Shown piece by piece: positions 1 to 6,034 of a DNA stretch of 64,000 bases. A program made the translations under genes and the position numbers. How positions within the stretch are numbered: the stretch's first letter is position 1; every line of letters begins with the position of its first letter. The stretch lies in NCBI GenBank assembly GCA_945906105.1, contig CAMDQO010000012.1:1-64000 (forward strand). Direction: 5' to 3'. This DNA is from Novosphingobium sp. Chol11 (GTDB lineage: Bacteria; Pseudomonadota; Alphaproteobacteria; Sphingomonadales; Sphingomonadaceae). Below the pieces are notes generated by a model that did no database searches, was not told the DNA's origin, and saw only the letters and a program-made list of their open reading frames with translations.

Positions 1-96
1 ACCTTCGATCGTCAGATAACCGAGCTCAAAGTCCGTGCTGCAATCCTCAATCGCTTCTCGCAAATAGGCACACCCAATACCGTTCGTGTTGGGTAG
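1..96 (+). CDS. C-terminal fragment of an unidentified gene
   Basis: Frame 1 is open from the window edge to a TAG at 94-96 and encodes 31 residues ending RFSQIGTPNTVRVG. It reads like the tail of a real gene because the stop lies only 5 bp before the convergent pirin stop codon, a typical tight convergent junction. I do not recognise the family from so short a piece. It could be chance reading frame. Confidence 0.35.
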   Translation, partial: TFDRQITELKVRAAILNRFSQIGTPNTVRVG

Positions 97-101
97 TAAT
101 C

Positions 102-839
102 CTAAATAAAGGATGGTTCAGGCCCGCGCGGAGTTATGCAACAAAGCCCGTCAACCATGACAACTTCGGCATCATCAAGCGCTTCGACCCTGATGGCAGT
201 TTCGCCCGTCACGGCAATTCCGTCGCGTGGATTGGCAGCATTGCCATTGATCAGCACCCTGCCGGTAGCGGCAACCAGATAGAGATGCCGTGCCGGATCG
301 ACGGCATATTCAACGACCTGGCCAGCGCGCAGAGTCGCCGCTAGCACCTTGGCGTCAGCGCGTATCATCAACGAATCGTCCGTATCTGGCTTGCCACTGG
401 CGAGCACAACCCAGCGTCCTGACCGTCCTCCTCGCGGAAATTCGCGCTGTCCCCAGGCCGGGGCAGCGCCATTTTCATCGGGCAAAATCCATATCTGGAA
501 CAGTGTCGTCGCTTCATCCTCGCGGTTGTATTCGGCGTGGACGATGCCGCTGCCGGCGCTCATCACCTGAACGTCACCGGCAGCGGTCCGGCCCTTGTTG
601 CCCTGACTATCCTCATGGCTGATCGCACCGCTGCGAATGAAGGTAATGATTTCCATGTCTTTGTGCGGGTGAGGGGGGAAGCCGCTGTGCGCGGCGATGG
701 CATCATCGTTCCACACCCGGATATTGCCCCAGCCCATGCGGTTCGGGTCGCGGTAATCGGCAAAGCTGAAGTGATGGCGCGCATCAAGCCAGCCGTGGTC
801 GGCATGACCAAGGCTGGCGAAAGGACGAATTTCAAGCAT
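102..839 (-). CDS. Pirin family protein (metal-binding bicupin)
   Basis: A 245-residue pirin. The N-terminal cupin carries the metal-ligand pattern seen in pirins: HPHKDMEI near residues 58-65 and SGIVHAEYN near 100, giving His, His, His and Glu ligands. A second, shorter cupin fills the C-terminal half. Bacterial pirins are cytosolic iron- or nickel-binding proteins; some have quercetin 2,3-dioxygenase activity and others modulate central-metabolism enzymes, so the substrate cannot be assigned. The start MLEIRPFASL at 839 is preferred over an in-frame ATG at 851 because GGTGAG lies about 7 bases upstream and pirins usually begin with this strand. The gene stands alone, downstream of zapE on the same strand with a 73-bp gap that holds an inverted repeat. 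Confidence 0.9.
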   Translation of the reverse strand: MLEIRPFASLGHADHGWLDARHHFSFADYRDPNRMGWGNIRVWNDDAIAAHSGFPPHPHKDMEIITFIRSGAISHEDSQGNKGRTAAGDVQVMSAGSGIVHAEYNREDEATTLFQIWILPDENGAAPAWGQREFPRGGRSGRWVVLASGKPDTDDSLMIRADAKVLAATLRAGQVVEYAVDPARHLYLVAATGRVLINGNAANPRDGIAVTGETAIRVEALDDAEVVMVDGLCCITPRGPEPSFI

Positions 840-871
840 GGAGATTCTCACCTCGGCGGGGTGTTGCCGCC

Positions 872-919
872 GGAATGACTGTCAGATGGGTGTGGCCGCC
901 ACCCGTTTCAAGTCATTCC
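872..919. terminator. Long inverted repeat at the zapE stop, possible terminator
   Basis: GGAATGACT (872-880) is perfectly complementary to AGTCATTCC (911-919), and inside it GGGTG (888-892) pairs with CACCC (900-904). The outer arm overlaps the zapE stop codon at 913-915. The position fits a transcription end for the sdhB-thioesterase-zapE operon, but no T-run follows, so an intrinsic terminator is only a guess. Confidence 0.35.
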
Positions 920-2049
920 TCACCGTGCCCCAGCGCCAGATAGTCGGCACTTTGCATTTCCATCAGGCGGCTGATTGTGCGTTCGAATTCAAACCGCCCC
1001 CCTTCATTCCCTTTGGCTCCCGCTTCATATAGTTCTTCGGGCGAGGCCGCAGCGGTGACCAGCAGCTTAACCCGCGCTTCGTACAGGGCATCGATCAGTG
1101 TGACAAAACGCGCTGCTTCATTGCGATTTTCCGGGCCCATGCGCGGAATTCCGACCAGGATAACTGTGTGGTAAGCATGGGCAATGGCGAGGTAATCCGC
1201 TGCCCCGCGGGCTTCGGCGCACAGTTTCCTGAAGCTGAACACCGCCAGTCCTTTCAAGCTCTTGGGAACGAGCAGCCTGCGCCCGCCGCCGACGTCCAGT
1301 TCGGCCGAGGGAACGTGCGAGCTGTCTTCATCGGAATAGTCGGTCAGGCGGAAGAAGGCCTCGCGGACCTGATCCGTCGCGTTTTCGCCCAGTGGGGTAT
1401 GCCAGGTCGCCATGCCGCCCAGCCGCTCAAGCCGGTAATCGACCGGACCGTTGAGTTCCAGCACATCGAGTTTCTGCTCGATCAGCGCAATAAACGGCAG
1501 GAAATGTTCGCGATTGAGCCCGTCCTTGTAAAGCTGTGACGGGGCGCGGTTCGATGTGGCGACAATTGTTATGCCATGATCAACAATCAACGCAGTAAAC
1601 AGGCGGCTCATGATCATGGCGTCGGCGCTGTTGTTGACCACCATTTCATCAAAAGCGAGCACTCTAAGCCCCTTGGCGATGCTGGAGGCAACGGGAAGTA
1701 TGGGGTCTCCGCTCTCCTTTTTGCGCTCCTCGTGCAGCAGGGCGTGGACTTCGAGCATGAAGGAATGGAAGTGAACCCGGCGCTTCTGGGAGATGCGCAA
1801 GGTATCATGGAACAGGTCCATCAGCATGGATTTGCCGCGCCCGACTCCGCCCCAGATGTAGATGCCGCGCGGACTGGATTTGGACTTCTTGCCGAACAGT
1901 CTGCCGATCAGGCCTGAACCAGATTCTGGCAAGCTTTCCAGTTCAAGCTGCAACAAGGCGAGCCGTTCGGCGGCGGCTTCCTGTTCAGGATCAGGGCGAA
2001 GTTCTCCGCCTGCAACCAGCGTTTCATAGCGTGCAAGCAGCCCGGTCAT
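913..2049 (-). CDS. zapE: ZapE/AFG1-family cell division ATPase
   Basis: A 378-residue P-loop ATPase of the AFG1/ZapE family, close to the 375-residue E. coli ZapE. Visible motifs are the Walker A GGVGRGKS inside IYIWGGVGRGKS (about residue 65-76), the Walker B VLAFDEMVV, and the family signature SNRAPSQLYKDGLNREHFLPFI. In E. coli ZapE associates with the Z ring during late constriction or under low oxygen and reduces FtsZ polymer stability; mitochondrial AFG1 is linked to respiratory-complex quality control. The ATG overlaps the stop of the thioesterase gene (ATGA), and both follow sdhB, so the three genes are probably cotranscribed. Placement after succinate dehydrogenase fits a role at the respiratory membrane, but that is context only. 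Confidence 0.93.
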   Translation of the reverse strand: MTGLLARYETLVAGGELRPDPEQEAAAERLALLQLELESLPESGSGLIGRLFGKKSKSSPRGIYIWGGVGRGKSMLMDLFHDTLRISQKRRVHFHSFMLEVHALLHEERKKESGDPILPVASSIAKGLRVLAFDEMVVNNSADAMIMSRLFTALIVDHGITIVATSNRAPSQLYKDGLNREHFLPFIALIEQKLDVLELNGPVDYRLERLGGMATWHTPLGENATDQVREAFFRLTDYSDEDSSHVPSAELDVGGGRRLLVPKSLKGLAVFSFRKLCAEARGAADYLAIAHAYHTVILVGIPRMGPENRNEAARFVTLIDALYEARVKLLVTAAASPEELYEAGAKGNEGGRFEFERTISRLMEMQSADYLALGHGEE

Positions 2050-2495
2050 TTTGGTTCGCTCGCTTTGCGAACAGTGGCGGTGAACGAGGCGACAAGATCG
2101 TCATCCTGCTTCACCAGACCGCGCAGGAAAACCAGCCTGCGGGTTTCACGCAGCAGTTCGGCCACCGCATCCAGCGGGCGCGAGGCATCACCACCGCCGA
2201 TGAACTGGGTTTGCAGATCAAGCGTCACAGCGTGAGTTACGGCAATGCCGCGCAACAGATACATCGCCGCATACAGCGATTCATCGATCAAACCCAGGAT
2301 GATGCCGCCGTGGATTGTGCCTAACGTATTGATATGGATGGCCGTGGGCTGCAGCCGCGTGCGGCAGTGATCCAGCCCTTCGGCCCTTATGATCAGATCA
2401 CCCAGAACTGCGCGATTGTATTGCTCTGGCTCACCCATATCATAGCGATACCAGCCAATATTGGCCGGATCGGGTTCGCAGAGAAAATGTGTCAT
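2046..2495 (-). CDS. PaaI/hotdog-fold thioesterase
   Basis: A 149-residue hotdog-fold protein of the PaaI thioesterase type. The core NTLGTIHGGIILGLIDESLY carries the HGG motif and the acidic residue on the long helix that these enzymes use, followed by the strand AVTLDLQTQFIG. Such enzymes hydrolyse acyl-CoA thioesters; the acyl substrate cannot be read from sequence. The gene lies 24 bp after sdhB and overlaps zapE by 4 bp. The start at 2495 is the first ATG but has no clear ribosome-binding site; an internal Met (2438, MGEPEQYN) is a possible alternative that still keeps the whole domain. Confidence 0.8.
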   Translation of the reverse strand: MTHFLCEPDPANIGWYRYDMGEPEQYNRAVLGDLIIRAEGLDHCRTRLQPTAIHINTLGTIHGGIILGLIDESLYAAMYLLRGIAVTHAVTLDLQTQFIGGGDASRPLDAVAELLRETRRLVFLRGLVKQDDDLVASFTATVRKASEPK

Positions 2496-2519
2496 GACCG
2501 TAACCCGGCTCAGCCGAGC

Positions 2520-3326
2520 TTAAATGTGCCGCTCTGCCTGCATCTTCTTGATCTCGCCGATTGCGCGTGCCGGGTTGAGACCCTTGGGGCAGACGTTGGC
2601 GCAGTTCATGATGGTGTGGCAGCGATAGAGGCGGAAGGGGTCTTCCAGCTCGTCCAGCCGCTCACCGGTCATCTCATCACGGCTGTCGGCCAGCCAGCGA
2701 TAGGCCTGGAGCAGGATGGCGGGGCCAAGGAACTTGTCCGAATTCCACCAATAGCTGGGGCAGGCGGTCGAGCAACAGGCGCAGAGGATGCACTCGTAAA
2801 GCCCGTCCAGCTTTTCACGCTGCTCAGGGCTTTGCAGGCGCTCTTTGCCCGAAGGCGTGGTCGAAACGGTCTGCAACCACGGCTTGATCGAGGCATATTG
2901 CGCATAAAAGTGCGTGAAATCGGGGACGAGATCCTTGATCACTTCCATATGCGGCAGCGGGGTGATCTTGATATCGCCCTTGAGGTCTTCGATCGCGGTG
3001 GTGCAGGCGAGGGCGTTGCGGCCATTGATATTCATCGAGCACGATCCGCAAATCCCTTCGCGGCATGAGCGGCGGAAGGTGAGGCTGGGATCGGTGTCGG
3101 TCTTCATCTTGATCAGCGCGTCGAGCACCATCGGGCCGCACTTATCAAGGTCGATCTCGAACGAGTCATAACGCGGATTTTCGCCGCTTTCCGGGTCATA
3201 GCGATAGACAGTGAACTTCTTCACTTTTGCCGCACCATCCACCCCCTCGGCCCCGCTCGGGACATGCTTGTGGACCATGCCCTGCTTCTTGATCTTGCTG
3301 TTCGCGGGGAGGGTGAAAGTGGCCAT
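2520..3326 (-). CDS. sdhB: Succinate dehydrogenase iron-sulfur subunit
   Basis: The 268-residue Fe-S subunit of complex II, carrying electrons from the SdhA flavin to ubiquinone. The N-terminal plant-type ferredoxin domain has the [2Fe-2S] ligands in [15 protein letters not shown] and the later ALACTTAI; the C-terminal domain has [30 protein letters not shown] for the [4Fe-4S] and [3Fe-4S] clusters. Start [12 protein letters not shown] at 3326 is chosen over the ATG at 3356 because it matches the usual family N-terminus and length. In most alphaproteobacteria sdhB follows sdhC, sdhD and sdhA; here about 660 bp without a gene lie upstream, so sdhB is separated from the rest and must have its own promoter in that gap. 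It leads the operon sdhB-thioesterase-zapE. Confidence 0.96.
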   Translation of the reverse strand: MATFTLPANSKIKKQGMVHKHVPSGAEGVDGAAKVKKFTVYRYDPESGENPRYDSFEIDLDKCGPMVLDALIKMKTDTDPSLTFRRSCREGICGSCSMNINGRNALACTTAIEDLKGDIKITPLPHMEVIKDLVPDFTHFYAQYASIKPWLQTVSTTPSGKERLQSPEQREKLDGLYECILCACCSTACPSYWWNSDKFLGPAILLQAYRWLADSRDEMTGERLDELEDPFRLYRCHTIMNCANVCPKGLNPARAIGEIKKMQAERHI

Positions 3327-3486
3327 GAGTCCCTGTCCGTCTGGATGATTTGGCACTCCCTTAGCGATTCAGCGCCGGGGAGCAAGAGGAAGCGCGCCTT
3401 GGACCACGTTTGCTTGGACCGGCAGTATTCTATTGCGTGCCCCTGTCAGTTTGGACGCCTGCCTTGGCGAGTCTGGAGCGGACGGA

Positions 3487-3504
3487 CCGGACACCCCTGT
3501 CCGG
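3487..3504. repeat. Short hairpin CCGGACA-N4-TGTCCGG
   Basis: Perfect 7-bp stem with a 4-base loop (CCCC). It is followed by AT-rich sequence (GTTATAAATCATGATTATT), so it could be a REP-like unit or part of the control region of sdhB. Confidence 0.5.
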
Positions 3505-3716
3505 GTTATAAATCATGATTATTCAAGCGGTTGTGCCAAGAAAGGTGACACATTGTTGTTTTGGGTCTGTTTTGGGCGTCGTATTGTGGCCGTTTGGGGG
3601 CAAATCATGTGCGGGCGAAGGCGGGAGATTGAACACTTCAAAGCATGTCCTGTGAGGTCGAAGGGAGCGGATGGTCTTTAGCAATGTGCGGGCTTGTAGG
3701 ACAGCGCGGGTAAACG

Positions 3717-3738
3717 GGGACATGCTATTGCGTGTCCC
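3717..3738. repeat. Hairpin GGGACA-N10-TGTCCC
   Basis: Six-base stem around the loop TGCTATTGCG. The loop word CTATTGCGTG recurs at about 3430-3439 next to CCCCTGTC, so two degenerate copies of one unit seem to lie about 300 bp apart. REP-like by appearance only. Confidence 0.4.
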
Positions 3739-3806
3739 AGTCCGGCGGTGCGATGATGAGTGAGCAGTTGTTGTGGAGATGAGCGGTGGAGTTTGGGGGT
3801 AATTGT

Positions 3807-3957
3807 ACGTGTCACCGTAATTACGTAATTACACGTGTCACCGTAATTAATTCCTGCCATCTCGGCCTCACGGGTGGATAGCACCCAACTCACACTCCGC
3901 AAACCCCAGTAATTACGGTGGAAATTACGGGGGAATTACGGTGATGGAATTACGCTG
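3807..3957. repeat. Array of AATTACGGTG half-sites, both orientations
   Basis: A 17-bp direct repeat ACGTGTCACCGTAATTA occurs at 3807-3823 and 3833-3849. Its CACCGTAATT core then reappears reversed as AATTACGGTG or close variants at 3911, 3923, 3934 and 3948, spaced 12, 11 and 14 bp. The centre contains the palindrome GTAATTACGTAATTAC. The roughly one-helical-turn spacing of the reversed units looks like a protein-binding array. It ends 30 bp before the antitoxin stop codon. Confidence 0.7.
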
Positions 3958-3986
3958 CCGCTCGCAAAAACCCCCTAAACTCCCCC

Positions 3987-4331
3987 CTACGCCGCCTTTC
4001 CCAGTACAAAATCCACATGCACCCCGTCATAGGGGAACACCACGAGGCCATTCTGCCGATCAATCACGCCTGCGGCCAACAGCGCTGTCACATCGCCGTG
4101 TACCGCCTTGACATCGCGCCCTACCCGGCGGGCGGCTTCGCGGATTGACATGGGGCCCTGGCCGGTCATCGCCTGAAGGATGGCGGTTCGTTTTGGGCTG
4201 AGCACTTTCCACATCTGTTCCACCGAAAGAAACGAGATGCGATTGCCCTGCGGCTCGCCACGGAAGGCGGCGGCGAGGCGGGCCTTGGTTTCTTCCAGTG
4301 AAGAAATTCCCACAGTTACAATGTTTTCCAT
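3987..4331 (-). CDS. TumA-like antitoxin, HTH DNA-binding protein (HVO_A0114 type)
   Basis: A 114-residue winged-helix protein. The helix-turn-helix reads GPMSIREAARRVGRDVKAVH (about residues 58-77) followed by the wing VTALLAAGVIDRQNGLVVFPY, typical of the MarR-like HVO_A0114 family that pairs with TumE toxins. It lies downstream of the toxin gene and overlaps it by 16 bp, so translation is probably coupled. The ATG at 4331 is chosen over 4343 because GGAGG sits 6 bases before it. By analogy with the family it would neutralise the toxin and repress its own promoter upstream of the toxin gene. Function is inferred from family and gene pairing. Confidence 0.75.
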   Translation of the reverse strand: MENIVTVGISSLEETKARLAAAFRGEPQGNRISFLSVEQMWKVLSPKRTAILQAMTGQGPMSIREAARRVGRDVKAVHGDVTALLAAGVIDRQNGLVVFPYDGVHVDFVLGKAA

Positions 4332-4612
4332 CTCTGCCTCCATTGCTCAACCTCATTCCAGAAATCAGCCTGCAACTGATCAATGTCTGAAAAGGCATAG
4401 TCCGTTTCGGCCTCTCCCAGATGCTTGTGATCGCCCTTCCCGGCTTCATTATCATATCGCATCACGCAGATATTTCCGCTGACCAGAGCAAGCCGGTACT
4501 TGAAGCAATGCGCGCTGCCTGCGAGCGGTTCGGGCAATTTCCATACAACGAGTTCAACAAACGTATCATCATCAAGCGATAACCGTTCCCGCATGATCGA
4601 AACCGCCTGCAT
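4316..4612 (-). CDS. TumE-family toxin of a type II toxin-antitoxin pair
   Basis: A 98-residue protein with the TumE (DUF6516) pattern: an N-terminal acidic strand FVELVVWKLPEPLAGS, the basic FKYRLALV, then RYDNEAGKGDHKHLGEAE, in which YDNExGKGDHxH is the family hallmark, and a C-terminal helix DIDQLQADFWNEVEQWRQ. TumE proteins are growth-inhibitory toxins; the molecular target is not evident from sequence. The ATG at 4612 aligns with the usual N-terminus; the frame stays open to a TTG at 4648. The antitoxin gene follows with a 16-bp overlap. The toxin-first order is common in this family. A single chromosomal module in a repeat-rich patch suggests acquisition by transfer. Confidence 0.72.
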   Translation of the reverse strand: MQAVSIMRERLSLDDDTFVELVVWKLPEPLAGSAHCFKYRLALVSGNICVMRYDNEAGKGDHKHLGEAETDYAFSDIDQLQADFWNEVEQWRQRWKTL

Positions 4613-4837
4613 GTTGGAGGTGATGCCATCAAAACGACGTGATGTCAATTACTCCAACGGTGCGGTGGGGCGTGCAATATAGGGAGGGGCAGGCGGGTAG
4701 CATTTCCCCGCTCGGATCGCGATGACGGTATTGGGGCACTATCACTGTCCTATGATCCCGTCCGCGCCATTGCTGCTTGTCCGGCACCTCGCCCCCGTGC
4801 ATCCTCAGTCTTGAAATCAGTTTGAGAGGATCAACAA

Positions 4838-4957
4838 ATGGGCGAACGTAGCGGCAAAATTGCCGTGATAACCAGCGGCGGGCGCGGGTTTGGCAAGGCG
4901 TTTGGGGTGGTTCAGCGCGCACTAACCGTGGGGCTTGAACTCACCGGAACTGAATAG
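4838..4957 (+). pseudogene. Stub of a short-chain dehydrogenase/reductase
   Basis: A 39-codon open frame starting MGERSGKIAVITSGGRGFGK and ending ELTGTE. The first 23 residues match the start of an SDR enzyme: the beta strand KIAVIT and the NAD(P)-binding TGxxxGxG loop, here T-S-G-G-R-G-F-G with Ser in place of the first Gly. After AFG the SDR pattern stops and about 16 unrelated residues lead to a TAG. A good ribosome-binding site (GAGAGGA) remains 7 bases upstream. The simplest reading is a gene with a large internal deletion, lying in front of the esterase that may once have been its operon partner. Confidence 0.6.
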
Positions 4958-4971
4958 ACCAAGGAAGCATA

Positions 4972-5919
4972 ATGACCGAACATTTCATCCGTCCCGATGT
5001 CAGCGCCTATCTCGCCATGCTGGCGCAGTTTCCACGGCCCGATTTCAGCGATGAATTCGTGGCGATGATGCGCCAGATTCCGCCTGACGCGATGCCGCCG
5101 ATGGACTTGCCGGTGGGGGAACTGGGCGAGATTCGTGATCTTGCCATGCCAGGAGCCGCAGGCGATATCGCCCTGCGCCTGTTCGATCCGCGCGTCACGC
5201 GTGATCCCTCGCCGGTGATGGTGTTCTATCACGGCGGCGGCTTTGTTGCCGGATCAATCGACAGCCACGCCAGCCTTTGCGCAGAAATTGCCCGCAGCAT
5301 GGATCTGCCGGTTGTCTCGGTGGAATACCGGTTGGCACCAGAAAACCCCTGGCCCGCCGGCCCCGACGATGCTGAAGCTGCGGCGCGCTGGATTGCGGAA
5401 AACGGCGCGGCATTCGCTCGGGAGTTTACCGGACTGATGCTCTGCGGTGACAGCGCTGGTGGAAACCTGGCCGTGATCACCGCCGTCGCGCTGCGTGACA
5501 ACCCGGCGTCACTGCCAGTGCTGTTCCAACTGGTGATTTACCCGGTCACCGATTCATCCCGGCGGCACCCATCGCGCGACACATTTGCCGAGGGCTTTGG
5601 CCTCGATTCAAAGAACATGGCCTATTTCGAAAAGGCCTATGCGATGGACAAGAATCACTGGCGCGGATCGCCGCTGCTGGCTGATGCGGCGGGCCTGCCG
5701 CCAACTCTGGTGATCACCGCCGGGCTTGATCCGTTGCGTGATGAAGGCCGTGCCTATGCCGCCAAGCTCAAGGATGCCGGGGTAAGGACCGAGCATCTCG
5801 AATTCGATGGTACGATCCACGGCTTCACCACTTACCGGCTGCACCTGCCTTCGGCGCGAGACGATCTGGCGCAAGCTCTGGAACTGGCCAATGCCATGCT
5901 GGCCGAAGCGGCGGGTTAA
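4972..5919 (+). CDS. Alpha/beta-hydrolase, hormone-sensitive-lipase type esterase
   Basis: A 315-residue cytosolic esterase of the HSL (bacterial family IV) group. The oxyanion-hole motif HGGGFVAGS is near residue 87, the nucleophile elbow GDSAGGN places the catalytic Ser at 161, and the triad is completed by the Asp in GLDPLRDEG and the His in IHGFTTYR near the C-terminus. No signal peptide is seen. Enzymes of this class cleave short- to medium-chain esters; the natural substrate is unknown. AAGGA precedes the ATG by a few bases. It sits 14 bp after the SDR stub and ends at a strong bidirectional terminator facing rne. Confidence 0.9.
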   Translation: MTEHFIRPDVSAYLAMLAQFPRPDFSDEFVAMMRQIPPDAMPPMDLPVGELGEIRDLAMPGAAGDIALRLFDPRVTRDPSPVMVFYHGGGFVAGSIDSHASLCAEIARSMDLPVVSVEYRLAPENPWPAGPDDAEAAARWIAENGAAFAREFTGLMLCGDSAGGNLAVITAVALRDNPASLPVLFQLVIYPVTDSSRRHPSRDTFAEGFGLDSKNMAYFEKAYAMDKNHWRGSPLLADAAGLPPTLVITAGLDPLRDEGRAYAAKLKDAGVRTEHLEFDGTIHGFTTYRLHLPSARDDLAQALELANAMLAEAAG

Positions 5920-5934
5920 TCAATTTCTGACATA

Positions 5935-5971
5935 AAAAGGGCCGGACAAGCAATGCTCGTCCGGCCCTTTT
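5935..5971. terminator. Bidirectional intrinsic terminator between esterase and rne
   Basis: A 13-bp perfect stem AAAAGGGCCGGAC (5935-5947) and GTCCGGCCCTTTT (5959-5971) with an 11-base loop. A-rich and T-rich ends on both strands let it work for both converging transcripts, the esterase from the left and rne from the right. Confidence 0.9.
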
Positions 5972-5984
5972 CAGATTTGGTTTC

Positions 5985-6034
5985 AGCTTACTCGCCGCCA
6001 GTAGCTTACTCGCCGCCAGTAGCTTACTCGCCGA
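5985..6034. repeat. 18-bp tandem repeat covering the rne stop codon
   Basis: AGCTTACTCGCCGCCAGT occurs at 5985-6002 and 6003-6020, with a third partial copy at 6021-6034 that is the genuine rne 3' end. The 18-bp period keeps frame, so on the rne strand three successive Gly-Glu-stop units follow each other, separated by Ala-Thr-Gly-Gly-Glu codons. It arose by duplication of the last codons. Confidence 0.9.

Larger units (their letters stand above)
3327..3986. other. Gene-free, repeat-rich region upstream of sdhB
   Basis: No convincing gene. The stretch holds a GC-rich hairpin (3487-3504), a second hairpin with the near-duplicated word CTATTGCGTG (also at 3430), runs of TTTTGGG, and an array of AATTACGGTG units near the antitoxin end. 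It must also contain the sdhB promoter. The hairpins and GGGACA/TGTCCC words resemble the REP-like sequences that accompany REP-associated tyrosine transposases, but no transposase gene or remnant is readable. Confidence 0.7.

Noticed and set aside
3907..3957. The AATTACGG array as a CRISPR
   Set aside because: Units are only 10 bp, spacers are 1-4 bp, and orientation changes within the array; there are no cas genes.
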